Source of the DNA: Albugo candida
Taxonomy: Eukaryota > Oomycota > Peronosporomycetes > Albuginales > Albuginaceae
Direction of reading: 5' to 3'
DNA: 64,000 bases
Assembly (NCBI GenBank): GCA_905220665.1
Contig: CAJNAR010000169.1
Location: forward strand, 310,001 to 374,000
The notes beneath the pieces are model-generated. The model had not been told where the DNA came from. It ran no database searches and saw only the letters and a program-made list of their open reading frames with translations. The position numbers and the translations under genes are program-made. Shown here in pieces: positions 30,723-41,977 of the stretch; the stretch's first letter is position 1, and each line of letters begins with the position of its first letter.

Positions 30723-31774
30723 ATGATTGAACCGGAGTCAACGCCGACTTTGCTCCCATCTCGCGCGAAGAAAAATGGAAATGAAAACGACCTTCCCGTG
30801 GTACCGCTGAGAAATCCTTCTCACATAAAGAATAAGATGAAACGCGTCCAAGTAATGCAACAATATCGCAAGTCAAAGAAATTAAATAGAAAAGCACAGC
30901 AGACGCTGCGCAATCGTCAGCAAATGGAGGAGTTCGGTAAAATTATCAAGGAAGAACCACGCACTATCGATAACACTCGTGAACCAAATGTGACAATGAT
31001 AAATGCAGAGGATGAGAACGAGAATGAGGAGATCTATCAGGATGAAATCGATGACGAGTTTGCTGCAATCTTTAGTAATCAAACGACACCAAAGATCATG
31101 ATCACGACTCGTCCTTTTCCTTCTGGAGAATTGTATCATTTCATTAATGAGCTACTACAACTGATACCAAATTCCTTTTATTATAAACGTGGACGATTCA
31201 GCATCAAAGAAATCTGTCAATTTGCGGCGAATAAGTTGTTCACACACTTGATTGTGTTGAGCGAGAGAAGTAAAGTATGCAATGGGTACGTGGAGACCCT
31301 ACGTGCTGTTCGAGCTTGTGTGACTGATTGTGTTAAATCTCCAGAATGCTATTGAGTCGCTTACCCTCAGGTCCAACCTCTTTTTTCAAAGTGTCCAACG
31401 TAAAACTACAAGAAGCGATCACCGATCACGGAAGACGTACAGAACATCAGCCTGAAATCATACTGAACAACTTTTCAACTCGCCTTGGACGCCGGATAGG
31501 TAGATTTCTCGGTTCTTGCTTTCGACAGCAACCTGAATTCGATGGTCGCCAAGTTGTTACGTTTCACAATCAACGAGACTTTATATTCATCCGGCATCAT
31601 CGCTACATATTCGATGAAAATGGGAAGCGAGCTCGTCTACAAGAAATTGGACCAAGCTTCACCATCAAGTTAAAATGGCTTCAGGATGGAACATTTGACA
31701 CAAAGTATGGGGAGTACGAGTGGATCGCTCGATCGTACAAGCAAAATACATCACGCAAAAGATTTTATTTATAG
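30723..31774 (+). CDS. RPF1: Ribosome production factor 1 (Brix domain)
   Basis: Two exons, 30723-31285 and 31345-31774, with a 59-base intron (GTACGTGG...CCAG, phase 2), giving 330 residues. The first 130 residues are basic then acidic (EDENENEEIYQDEIDDEF). The Brix domain opens with PKIMITTRPFPSGELYHF and continues through NSFYYKRG, the junction NG-MLLSRLPSGPTSFFK, HQPEIILNNFSTRLGRRIGR, VTFHNQRDFIF and FIRHHRYIF. Rpf1 is needed for maturation of the large ribosomal subunit precursor in the nucleolus. An alternative donor 12 bases upstream would break the conserved NGMLLSRLP segment, so 31285 is preferred. Confidence 0.92.
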
Positions 31775-31816
31775 TATCAGAAAGAATTTTGTCGCTTACA
31801 ATTGTACGTCTTTAAT

Positions 31817-32341
31817 TCATAATTCATGACTCTTCGGCTTCTTCGTTTGCCTCGAATATTCGTAGAAAAATGTGGGTAACTGCCGATACATTGAATAGTC
31901 ATCTTTCTTTTGATCAATTAATGTTCGTACTTCGCGTCGTTGCTTCTTCACCTGTGACAATTCTGTTTTTCTATGACCGCCGCTTTCCTCAGCCGAACAT
32001 GACTGATTCGACGTGTACAGTTCGCTCACTTGCTTTCCATATCGATCCCATAAAATAAACAGCAAAAATACGAGAAAAAGTAGCAGGAGAATCAAGCCTC
32101 CTATTATTTTCATCTCAGGTGACATAACTATTGCGGCAGTTTGTTTGTCCCCTACTATTTTGCTTGTACCTGCGGAACCCGTTTCTGTCTGACGATAATG
32201 GATAGGTGTAGATTCTGCAGCACTTGGATGGGATTCTGAACTCTTGAACGCTGTTTGCTCGCTTTCTATAGTATCATCAGGCGATCCCATCTGCTTTGCA
32301 TTCTCGAAAGTATGATCAGTTGGAGCATCGCGCGCGGGCAT
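31817..32341 (-). CDS. Small single-pass membrane protein, unknown
   Basis: Single exon, 174 residues. A polar N-terminal 75 residues rich in Ser/Thr/Glu precede one strong TM segment (IIGGLILLLLFLVFLLFILW, about 80-99). A basic tail follows with KKQRREVRTLIDQKKDD and a Lys/Arg-rich end. There is no N-terminal signal peptide. Net charge suggests the C-terminus faces the cytosol. It converges on RPF1 with 42 bases between stop codons. No family was recognised. Confidence 0.65.
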   Translation of the reverse strand: MPARDAPTDHTFENAKQMGSPDDTIESEQTAFKSSESHPSAAESTPIHYRQTETGSAGTSKIVGDKQTAAIVMSPEMKIIGGLILLLLFLVFLLFILWDRYGKQVSELYTSNQSCSAEESGGHRKTELSQVKKQRREVRTLIDQKKDDYSMYRQLPTFFYEYSRQTKKPKSHEL

Positions 32342-33148
32342 GAATTTAGTACTTAATCATCATCTGACGGTAGTAGAAGCATGCAGTGTACTTTCAGAAA
32401 CTGGAGAAGCCTCCGTGCTCACGTACACTTAATTCAACGAGTCGACTCATTCACTTCGATACGAACACTACGGGAACAAAACACACTTGATCATGTAGGC
32501 GTACTACAAGAAAAATAAAAGCGTTCCATTTCTGCAATAAGATCAAAACAAGTACGCGTTGTTCTCAAGCGGGGTCAAAAATGGCGTGAATTGGCCATAC
32601 TATGCATAGATCAAACAAACGTAAAGCAGCTTCGCGCTTGATCAGTAATCGACGTTGACTGCCAATTTGACATAGGACCTGAGCGAATCTTAGATCGCAT
32701 CATTTTGAGATAATTTTGATAGGCGATTAAGCCGCTAAGCGACATTGCATATGCTAAGAGACCACAAGACTTCATGCTACATGATTGGTTCCACGGTATG
32801 CTCAAATAGCGCGATTAGAGAAATATTGAGCGATGCAATCTCACTCTATTTCAGGCCTGATCAATGAAGTAGCTTGCGAAGAAGAGTGTGTGAGCAAAAC
32901 AATGAAAAGCGCGTATTACTACCGCACGACATAATGGAAGTGTTACACATTATATTTATTCAAGCAAAAAGGTCCAGCTTGAGGGATTCTGTGCTTCACT
33001 TTTGTACTGCGCAATATTCAAGTGAGTGCACTATACTTAAGGATAAGCCCACAGTCGTCCTAAAGGAAACGCTATTTTAGGAATGAAGTAGATTCGGTAA
33101 TCTGATCAGCTTTTTGGCACTGCGCACGATATTCATTTCGCAAAAAGG
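32342..33148. other. Divergent intergenic region before the WAPL gene
   Basis: About 800 bases. One open stretch on the plus strand (32874-33080) has no resemblance to a known protein. No RNA gene or repeat was recognised. It holds promoters for the small membrane protein (minus) and the WAPL gene (plus). Confidence 0.5.
33132..33139 (+). promoter_or_regulatory. Possible oomycete initiator element before the WAPL gene
   Basis: TTCATTTC fits the oomycete initiator pattern YTCANTYY and lies about 10 bases before ATG 33149. It is a short motif, so evidence is weak. Confidence 0.3.
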
Positions 33149-35557
33149 ATGGAGACCCATCCATCAAACGAAGATACAAATGAAGGGCACAAGACTTTCA
33201 GAAAACGTTTCGCAATATATGGTCGTCAAAACGATCATATCAGTCATATATCGTCCAATTCAGTTGATCGATTAGATTCAAGTGATCATCATTCTGACAC
33301 GGATTCGAACCATGTTCAACATACATTAATGCTTCAAGAAAATGGAAAATTGGCGCATTTCTTCAACGAAGTAGATTATCTGGTTGAGGGCCTATTGAGT
33401 CCTTCAAAATTTAGATCGATACCTGCGATTGAGCATGCTCAGACTGTCTTGGAATTGATCCGAATGTTACGTGACGTTAAAGTACAAAAGTTGTTTGCAT
33501 TCTCAGATGGTCTAGAGAAATCTTCACGCGAATGTAAAATCGGGTATCGCTTACGAACCGTCGTAAACCTGCTTTCTAATTCAGATATTAGCGTGCATCA
33601 TCCTCTTCAAGTCTGTCTTGCAGCCTTAGCTTATCAGATGAGCAGTTGCACAACTTTCAGTGAGATGGTGGATGACGAGATGGTCAAACTCATGATGAAG
33701 CAAATACGACAAACTTGCCCGAAAAGGGAGATGTTTGAAGGGCATAAAAAAGGATTGGTCATGGTGGAAAATGTCACCAACAAGTCTGTGCAAAGCGGTG
33801 GCTCCGCAAAGAAAAAGAGATGTTTTCTCAAGCGAAAGTCGATGTGTAATGATGGCAAAAATGAAGAAGTAATATTCCAGGGACTTGGCAACATTTTTGG
33901 TGAAGAAACCTTTTTCTCTCCTTACAAGAGATCAAAAACGTTTTTCGAGAATATCGCTTTATCAACAATTCTGAACTTATTGGATTACGAATGCTATAAA
34001 TCGGCAGGAGAATCAACAAGTCATTTATCTGGCGAGTCATTGTATAACACGAAGCACAATCCGCTACAAATATTACAAGCAGCGCTCAGAAGCAAACAAA
34101 ATAGGCGACGGATACTGGTCCAATGTGATGGTATCTCGACTCTGGTAGATTTGCTAGATTCAAGGTATCGACTTTTGAAAGATGCCTATTTTATAGGAAT
34201 ACAGAGTTTCGATGACCCTGAATCGACACACTACCTCCATGATGTCCGGGTAGTACTCTGTGTTTTGTACCAGGCATCCTTTCTATGTCTTAGCGTACAA
34301 CGATCAATGGTTGGGGAAAAATCTCTGTTCGTTATATTGTTAGAGCTCCTTCGGTATCTCAGTGAAGCATGTTTCACTCCGGAAGCTTTGTCTAAGAAGA
34401 ATAGCGACACTCAATTTGATGTTGCCTTGGATGTACTACTTGCTGCACTACGCGTAATCATCAATCTTACACACAACAACGAAAAAGCAGCCATGCAGTT
34501 TGGTCGTTTACAAGGCATCCAAATTCTTTTTCTTGCATTTTGTCGGATTTGGCATCTTGTCAATCACGATAAAAACGTCGACAAAGTTGCAAAACATGAA
34601 ATGGATGATAAATTGGTTTATGATGGTTGTCTTCTGCTGTTGAGTGCAATGACCAACAACATTGAAAACAATGAGAGTAACCGGGACACACTGACGGCCG
34701 TCCAGAATACCTTCTTGGGATCGGAATCAGTTGGCGCATTAGATGCCTGCAGCGTGATTGTGTCTTTCTTCATGAGCAAAATCAGCTCATATGTGGAGTA
34801 TATTGAGGCTACCAATGGTGAGGAAGATTCCGCATCCGATATAAATGGAGAAGCCAGTCGCCTTTTAGTTCCAGAAGATGTCATTCTTGGTGGCTGCGCA
34901 TCGTTATTACTGGGCTGTCTGATGAAAGATCGTCCTGAGAATGCTTCAATGATACTACGTTATCTGCCTGATCATACGTTCATATTGCCATTGCGTGCGC
35001 TGAGCGCATTTGTCGCACTACATTCCCAAATTGGCACGTTGACGGCTGAAGTTGGGAAATCTGTTCTGGAAGTGGAAAAAGTCTTCAAAATGTATACTGG
35101 TGTGAATGAAGTACGAATCGTTAATAACGTGGCCTCTAAAATGTGCAAGCCCAAGGGTGGCGATCATCATGCACGTGCAAAGCCTGGAAGTAGTGAAGGC
35201 TCAGTGAGATCAACCATGAAACGCACTTTGTTAGCTGCAAAAAGTCAGGCACAATTCGAGGTTGAGTCACCACTATCGGAACGAGAATCCGGAGCTGTTA
35301 TAGATAAGTGCAAAAAGAATCTTTGCGGGTCATTGTCTGAGGACTCGGACTGCGATGGGAGTCATACTGGTCCAGATAGATGTCAAAGTCAAATCAAAAG
35401 TCGGACCTGTGGTACCAAGCGACGGTCACGATTCACTCCGAAAACGCCCCTAAGATCTCGAAAAAAGCTATTGACTTCCATCAAGAATCGAGCAAAACGC
35501 GCGAGTATTGGTATGCCATTACGCAATCTGGGTGAGGATTTTGATGCTTGTGTATGA
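33149..35557 (+). CDS. WAPL-like cohesin release factor
   Basis: Single exon of 802 residues. A polar N-tail (1-65) precedes a helical-repeat domain starting FFNEVDYLVEGLLSPSKFRS, with LELIRMLRDVKVQKLFAF, VVNLLSN and LAALAYQMSS. Later blocks are ALRVIINLTHNNEKAAMQFG, GCLLLLSAMTNNIENNESN and ASLLLGCLMKDRPENASMI. This set and order match the C-terminal domain of Wings-apart-like proteins (conserved ..LT.N....G.., NNIE.N..NR, LLG.L). WAPL with Pds5 opens the Smc3-kleisin gate and removes cohesin from chromosomes. A basic tail (residues 690-800) contains TPKTPLRSRKK and could be a nuclear localisation and CDK-site region. There is an insertion of Lys/Arg-rich sequence at 210-235 (KKKRCFLKRK). No obvious defect. 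Confidence 0.75.
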   Translation: METHPSNEDTNEGHKTFRKRFAIYGRQNDHISHISSNSVDRLDSSDHHSDTDSNHVQHTLMLQENGKLAHFFNEVDYLVEGLLSPSKFRSIPAIEHAQTVLELIRMLRDVKVQKLFAFSDGLEKSSRECKIGYRLRTVVNLLSNSDISVHHPLQVCLAALAYQMSSCTTFSEMVDDEMVKLMMKQIRQTCPKREMFEGHKKGLVMVENVTNKSVQSGGSAKKKRCFLKRKSMCNDGKNEEVIFQGLGNIFGEETFFSPYKRSKTFFENIALSTILNLLDYECYKSAGESTSHLSGESLYNTKHNPLQILQAALRSKQNRRRILVQCDGISTLVDLLDSRYRLLKDAYFIGIQSFDDPESTHYLHDVRVVLCVLYQASFLCLSVQRSMVGEKSLFVILLELLRYLSEACFTPEALSKKNSDTQFDVALDVLLAALRVIINLTHNNEKAAMQFGRLQGIQILFLAFCRIWHLVNHDKNVDKVAKHEMDDKLVYDGCLLLLSAMTNNIENNESNRDTLTAVQNTFLGSESVGALDACSVIVSFFMSKISSYVEYIEATNGEEDSASDINGEASRLLVPEDVILGGCASLLLGCLMKDRPENASMILRYLPDHTFILPLRALSAFVALHSQIGTLTAEVGKSVLEVEKVFKMYTGVNEVRIVNNVASKMCKPKGGDHHARAKPGSSEGSVRSTMKRTLLAAKSQAQFEVESPLSERESGAVIDKCKKNLCGSLSEDSDCDGSHTGPDRCQSQIKSRTCGTKRRSRFTPKTPLRSRKKLLTSIKNRAKRASIGMPLRNLGEDFDACV

Positions 35558-36719
35558 CCAGCGTGACTCTTACAAGCAACGAAGGCAACTCTTATTATGT
35601 GGCAAATCATACAAAGAGATGTTACTTTTGGTATTATCACTAACTAATACGATGTCATGATGACGAGGCATAGCCCATTAGATCGAACGCTACGTTTTGA
35701 ATGCCCTGCTGAAGAAGGTGGAAACTGTCGGTCTCCATCATTTCTTTGGGCTTGAAGTACGCTTCAGAGACTAGCTTGACCAGAAGTACGAGTGGTACAA
35801 ACGGAGATCCTGGTAGATTCTAACGGGAGCCATAGACTGATGTAGATGTATTTCGCTTGCAAGAATGGCTCGATGATAGTCGCGCAACTTCTCTCCTGTT
35901 TTCGCAACTTTTTTATGAAACGTCATCTTGTCGCGAGGATGTTTACGCATGGTACTTTCTATTCAATTCCCTTTGTGAAGCTCATCTTCATTTGGTCTGA
36001 GGCTGAAGTTCGACCTATATATTTAATTACTTTCCTGATGTCTATCAAAGTTGCACGAAGAAAATCGGCATCTTCGGATTCGATTCACAATATGTCGCTA
36101 TAGTCGTCGATGCACATGCAATGCAGGCTGATACCTCTGATCATTGTCCACCCTCTTCATGTTGGATGCTATGATGACGAAATACAGAACCTACATCCTA
36201 CTGTGATTTTTCCCTCACAAGCGACAGCGTGAGCATGTGCGGCATAAACGGATACTTCGTTGTGGCATAATAGTATCCTGACAATCACCACAATGCATAG
36301 TGTTGGACACGTATGAATTTCAGACTACTTCGTCGATCAGCAGGCACCTCTCGGATGTTTGCGGACTTTATATAAAACGCTCCATGAGATTCAATGCATT
36401 AGGTGGCTATGCGATACTGACTAGCGGACACATTTAATTGTTATATGTGCCTTTCGCATGCATATAGGTATGAGTTTCTATATAGAGATGCATAAAATTT
36501 ACAGAAGCGGTGATTGGAAGCATGCAATTTTCTCGCATACGGCGGGAAGAAACATGCCACTTTATTCATATGACCAATGTTTCGTAAAAAAGCATGCAAT
36601 GATCAAATATGAGATATTCGTAATAATCTAGCGATTGGTTAAAAGATATTGTAATCTGATATGCTAAATTGCTACTGCATTTTGAGTGGTTAGACAATTT
36701 CTCCATTTGAATAATCAAC
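35558..36719. other. Gap upstream of the CRN relic
   Basis: About 1.2 kb, A/T rich, with one 85-codon plus-strand open stretch (35846-36103) unlike any known protein. The same strand continues into the CRN relic. Nothing convincing was seen; such gene-poor flanks are typical around effector genes. Confidence 0.5.
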
Positions 36720-38413
36720 ATGCTGCTGGTTTGTATGTTGGTTGGAGTTGCGGGAAACGTGTTCTCAGTGGAAGCTGATGACCATAAAATAGTCGATACT
36801 GTGAAGGACGAGATTAAGAAGAAGAAACCCAACGCGGTAAAATGTGATGCAGATGAACTGGAGCTGTACCTCGCGAAAAGAAACGGCGTGTGGCTTACTT
36901 ACGCCTCTGATGATGTCGAGTGGTTGAGTGAAGGAGAGACAACCCATGTACAAGATCTTATTGAAGGGAAGGGGCTGCCACCAGTGGAATCTATCATAGA
37001 TGTATTTCATGGAATAAATGATGCCCTCCGAGTCATTCATGTACTGGTGAAACTAACTGTCCACACATGATGCAATTGATGCGCGGTTGACGCCCCAGAA
37101 AAGAAAATGGGCTGACTTGAAAGAGTACATCGTTCCATCCGCGTTTGGGAGTTACAAAGCTCACAACGGATTTGTAGCTACCCGCGAAAAGTATAAAGGT
37201 CAAATTCAATGTCATCGACCGGACGATTCAAATCAGCTGACAAATCTGATACCGATTGTCCTGCTTAACGAGACCTTTATTCAATTTGACTATAATTGTC
37301 AACATATCGATATTGGTAAAGCGGATTTTGATTTCGTGGCTGAACTATGTGAGATTTCATCTACTCCATCCGAAGATGAAGCTGATTCGGCAGACGAGTG
37401 AGAGGGTTGCTAGGCAATTACCTCTTGGAACCTGGGAGTAACCAAATGTTATCGATTTCGACAAGAAGAGACTCGAGAACAGATGGATCTTGTCTTTGTG
37501 GTGAATATTTGTTGTTCAATTTGGAAGTCAAACTTCATAAAGGATCAGGTTCAGGGGATGCGACTTTGCAGAATGTTGCTTATTACATAAAACATTTACC
37601 AGGTGACATTAATCGTCAACTTCCTTGCTTTTTGGTGGATATAAGTGGACCGTTGCTCAGTGTCTTTGGCATTGTCAATGTTGGAGTTCATTTCGTAATT
37701 TGTGAACCTCTGGTTCAAAGTTTTCCATTGGTTTTCTGTATAAATTTGAGATTGCTGAATGGTTTGGCAAGAGTGTGTAAAGCTCTGAAGCGTGGGGTAG
37801 GAGAGCTCTATCGGTTTTATCCTGAAACTCGCAAAATGGCACTCCTTCGGACAAGATTCCCATACAAGAACATCACAGACATAGATGGAACAATCACCAC
37901 CCTCGAATATATAAGCGTATCCACACGACACGTTTCGTTGCGAAAATGGAAGAAGGACGGCAAGTTATCGTCAAGTTTGCGACAAAATACGGCAAAAAAG
38001 TTCATGAGTTTTGTGCACTTCAAGGGTTTGCGCCAAAGTTGCTTGCATGTGAGAAATTACCTAGTGAATGGTTTTTCATCGTCATGGAAAAAGTTGATCA
38101 GTTACAACTTCTCACTGTCGTTGTGGACCAACACAGGCCTAAAATTCTCGATGACTTGAAGACAATTAAAAAACGCTTGTGTGACGTGAAATTCGTTGAT
38201 GGGGATCTTCGCGAAGGAAATGTTTTATGGGATGTCAGGTCAGAGCAAGTTGTGTTGATTGATTTTGATTGGGCTGGAAAAGAAAATAAGGGCGTATATC
38301 CTCCGTTTATGAACAACGCAATAAAATGGCCAGATGGTGCAGAATCTGAAATGCCGCTTCGTGTAGAGCATGAATATTGGTTTAAGAAGTTGGTCAAGCG
38401 TTTGGATGTATAG
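36720..38413 (+). pseudogene. Crinkler (CRN) effector gene with frame breaks, kinase-like C-terminus
   Basis: The N-terminal frame (36720 onward) shows the CRN header: MLLVCMLVGVAG, the LYLAK motif (residues 47-53, LELYLAK) and HVLV at 37038-37049, the usual junction of CRN header and C-terminal domain. The header frame then ends at a TGA (37068-37070). Sequence like the rest of a CRN continues in another frame from about 37087 (KRKWADLKEYI), changes frame again near 37385-37398 (LLGNYLLEPG, then FLVDISGPLLSVFGIV), and once more near 37920. There the kinase-like part starts (VIVKFATKYGKKVH), with the catalytic-loop type DGDLREGN and metal-binding type IDFDWAG. The first change could instead be a 50-60 base intron; the others have no GT..AG explanation. 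CRNs act in the host nucleus. This copy looks dead unless the breaks are sequencing errors. Confidence 0.78.
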
Positions 38414-38604
38414 CACTGCAATTCGTGACGTGCAACCACTTGCGTCACTTTCATGACCCTGTATACTTTATCGCCTCACCCGTAGGATATTAAATTCATT
38501 TTGTAAGATCCTCATTGCTTGATGATTTGAGCTGTCATTACTGACTATCAAGGATAAAGTGAAACCAGTCGGATGTTGTTTAGAGAATAAATAAAGCGGT
38601 GGCA

Positions 38605-38842
38605 ATGGCTCCTTTTCAATCTGACGCTATTTCCCATCGAGCAACGAAGAAGTTCAACGACTTCTTCACAGAGGCCGACTGGTCAATTCTAGCAAGAATG
38701 GTCAGTTTTGGGGTCGAGTCAACATTTAGATGAAGTAGCTCTATGGCATATAAAGCTTTTAAAGATGGAGTCACAGTCGCTGACGAACGTGAGAAAGAAA
38801 TTTAGTGCTTTGCGAGAATGTTTATATGCTTCCTATCCCTAG
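38605..38842 (+). pseudogene. Small unrecognised reading frame interrupted at a GGGG run
   Basis: An ATG at 38605 opens 42 codons (MAPFQSDAISHRATKKF...) ending TGA at 38731. If one G is dropped from the GGGG run at 38710-38713, the frame continues for another 42 codons with protein-like composition (DEVALWHIKLLKMESQ, VRKKFSALRECL) to TAG 38840-38842. The total would be about 77 residues of helical, Lys-rich sequence. An intron cannot explain it, because the only GT..AG span is 29 bases. It is either a frame-shifted small gene or a sequencing error; no family was recognised. Confidence 0.35.
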
Positions 38843-39061
38843 TATCAGTTCTAATACGTTCACTCCACACTTTCATTTTACTAATCAAACACGAAATGTG
38901 AGAAGTAGCCACCAATCCCAGCCCCAACTTGTAGTTCTGGATGCACAATAGATCAAAGTTAGACGAGTCATCAGAAGCATAAGGTCATGTGGAATCGATT
39001 TGGATTCAAAATGCGCGTTCGTGTGCTAATTACAGCGGATAAAATGATGTGGATCCCACGC

Positions 39062-40286
39062 TTATCGAAAGCTACTCAGCTCACTTTCCCATGACCCACA
39101 CAACCACAGCGGTTGGAATAGATCGACCGAAGCTTCGTCTCTTTGGTGTCTAGAAACTATATAATCTACTTCCTCTTCCTCTATCCCTGCATCGAGCCAT
39201 TGAGAAGTGTATGGTCCTCCAACAAAGAAAGGATGCGCCAAAGCCTACGCAATTAAGTCAGGTAATAGAAAGAAAGGAGTCAAACGTACTTCCTGAGCGG
39301 AGATGCGTTTATTCGGGTCAAAGGCTAATAATCTCCCGAGCAAATCAAGAGCTACAGGCGCTCCCTCCGGCACAATTTGACGCATCAAAAGGGGCGCATA
39401 CACTGGAAAACAGATTTTGTTATAGTCGGGAAGCAGCTTCACGTCCTATTGAACGAATGAGAGAGACCAATAACGACATGGAAGACTCACCGGCCACTGC
39501 TTCTCTGGATCCCCGTAAGCTTGCACGACACGATACAACTGATCTAGATCATTTTGGCCAGGAAATAACGGCACAGCTGTCAGCATTTCCGCAAAAATAG
39601 CTCCAATGGCCCACATGTCAATGCCGCAATCATACTGACGACTTCCGAATAGCAATTCAGGCGCCCGATACCATCTTGTAGCGACTTGATGCGAGTATGA
39701 ACGTCTTTTATTTGACGGAGAGAATACCGTCGCAAGTCCAAAATCAGCAATTTTCAATTCGCCACATGAAGTTACAAGCAAATTGGCTGGTTTTAAATCC
39801 TAAAGCCAAATCCATCTATCAAACCGATCGAAGTCTTTGCAATCAGCGCACCCGATGGAGAATCCCACGTGTATGGCAGCAAGCAATTCCTTGAAGCATC
39901 ATACGAACAAAGAAACGGACGTCTGACTCCGTCAAGCGCGCTGAACGCCTCAAAATGCGATGCAAATCCATCTCGACGTACTCCATAATCAACATTACCG
40001 AAGGTCCATCAGGGATGAATTCGACCAATCCAATGATCTGTTTGGATAACGCGTCAGCTCGGCAATCTATCGAGCAAAGTATTACATTCGGATGGGATAA
40101 TTGACGCAATGCTTCTATTTCTTGGACGATAAAACGCGGAAGAATATCATTCTCAGAGTCGCAATTCGTCCATCCGATGCGTTTACTGGCAAATAAATTC
40201 CCCGAAGAAAGCTCGCGGACGAGAAATACCTCTCCAAAACTTCCATTTCCGAGTCGTCGTATGGTTTCATAACGATCCCGAAACAT
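39062..40286 (-). CDS. CDK20 (CCRK)-like protein kinase
   Basis: Four exons: 40286-39852, 39799-39491, 39445-39290, 39244-39062, giving 360 residues. Introns are 52, 45 and 45 bases. Seen: Gly loop LGNGSFGEV, Lys in [11 protein letters not shown] split by intron 1 as HR-D followed by LKPANLL, DFG in [11 protein letters not shown], and the activation segment [18 protein letters not shown]. The last is the form found in CDK20, which lacks a PSTAIRE cyclin helix. [13 protein letters not shown] and the KRISAQEALAHPFF end of the fold follow. In animals and algae, CDK20 controls cilia or flagella length; in an oomycete it would fit zoospore flagella. The start was chosen at ATG 40286 because the kinase fold starts there; an upstream extension is hydrophobic and out of character. 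Confidence 0.9.
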
Positions 40287-40377
40287 GAGAGCAACACATA
40301 CAAAATTCAAATGAAAGTTCAAAGTGAAAAATGGAGATATATTGACACGAAAAAGCAGGAAAAAATCGAATGCAAAG

Positions 40378-41926
40378 CTAATGACTGTTCTTCCAGACAA
40401 GATAACGCGTATCGCCGAGTTTGCGTGGACACAGCTTGTGTTTGGCGAAAAATAAGATCGCTAACACCATACAAATGGAGCCGACGACCATGTATGCAAT
40501 TCCCAGAAAAGGATTCCTGCCGCCAAGCCACGAGGTTGTCGAGATTACCAGCGATTTCTTCCCATCAAAAGTCGTCACTACAAAGTCTAAAAGTGTGTCT
40601 TAGCTCAACGATCTATTCATCCGGTAGGTTTCTTACTGCTTGATACGAGAAACTCCAGCTTACTTCCAGCGGGAAGATCTGTATCGATGCGTCCGTACAA
40701 TTTCCGAAAACTCGGAAGACCAGCCGTACGCATCCAAACAATAAAATGCTCATCTTGCACGCCAAAAGCTTCGGCCGATGACGTCCACGCGGTCGTATTC
40801 ACGATCGGCGGTTGACCGACATATGCTGGAATGATATATCGATACTTGGGGTTCTGCCATAGATACAAGTTGTCATCCGTTCGATCGCTCGTTGGAATGT
40901 TTTTAAATTTAGCTTTCACATCGGTCTTCCATGCGATGCTGGTTTGCTGAAGCATATTGACGACCTTCCGCTCGGCTTTAGGAAGTACGTCTTGCTGATA
41001 ATATTTGACGCCGTTTGAAAGTTTAACACTGTTGACCCAAAAGATATCTACAAAGAGATGCGTGAGTAAATTGTCAGCTAATCCATACGATGACATACAC
41101 ACCGTTGAACAAGCTGTTTGCAATAAGGCCGCACGGATTCAGACGATACGTTTGTGGGGTTGGATTGAGCGGAATCCGATTTGTCGAATTGTATTTGACA
41201 CTGGAAACCGTTTTCAAAGGTGAACAATCACTGTCAGAGGCCGAAGCATCTCCACGAAGCTGTGCATCGCTCCGGGATTGCACGTAGCGACGATGATTTT
41301 GATAAAAGTTATCGAGCTGATAATACACGAAAATGGGCGCTTTCATATGTTTTTGAATATCGAATGTCACGAGACAGCCGCGTTTCGTGTAATTGAATGT
41401 ATTGCCTTCGTCTTCAGTCTCCAAGTAACATCCACGCCCGAAATTTGCGATGTTTTGAGACGTGGAAGGAGTGTTTTTGCCGTCGTATTGAATTGAGTAT
41501 TCCACGACCTTTTCACATAAGTGAAATGGAATCAGAATATGAGCTATGAGATATATGAGAATCACGTACGTTTTCTGATTCTGTATGTAAAACCACACCA
41601 ATTGGGATGAATATCAATCCGACGACGAAAAAGGTCCCAATCACCCAATTTGGCGTTAGAATAGGCTGCCACGCCTTCAGACGTTGCTGTTTAAAGGGTG
41701 TGTCTTCTGGTTTTCTAGATTTCTCCTCCATGAAGATGCTCTTGTTTTGCTCTGAACGCTCCCGCACAAAGGTTGTTTTCCGCGTTGACAGACTCTTTTT
41801 CGTCTTTTGTCGGTTTTCTGCACTATTATGAGTTTCCACCAATCTGATTGCGTTGTGCACTCTATCCACATCGATTGGTGTTTTGTTCAATCCATTGTTT
41901 ACAGATTTACCTCCAATGATATGCAT
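40378..41926 (-). CDS. CDC50/LEM3-family subunit of P4-ATPase flippase
   Basis: Four exons: 41926-41570, 41508-41103, 41047-40664, 40598-40378, giving 455 residues. Introns are 61, 55 and 65 bases. Features: N-terminal tail with FKQQRLKAWQPILTP, the cytosolic CDC50 signature; TM1 (VIGTFFVVGLIFIPIGVVL); a lumenal domain with paired Cys (GCYLE, GCLVTFD, DCSPL, NPCGLIAN), RTAGLPSFRKLYG; then GKKSLVISTTSWLGGRNPFLGIAYMV leading into TM2 and a KHKLCPRKLGDTRYLVWKN tail. CDC50 proteins are chaperones and catalytic partners of P4-ATPases, which flip phosphatidylserine and phosphatidylethanolamine. The gene is head-to-head with the RRM gene, 51 bases between ATGs, and 91 bases upstream of the CDK20 ATG. 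Confidence 0.94.
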
Positions 41927-41977
41927 CTACATTGGCGATTTTTAGCAAGTGAGTTTCCATTTGTTATCGGCTTTCTA

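Noticed and set aside
33301..33311. GGATTCGAACC resembles the B box of a tRNA gene on the minus strand
   Set aside because: It lies in the WAPL coding sequence and no A box or cloverleaf stems are at the right spacing.
41807..41977. In-frame 5' extension of the RRM gene
   Set aside because: It is antisense to the CDC50 first exon and has no RNA-binding or conserved features, so the ATG at 41978 is preferred.
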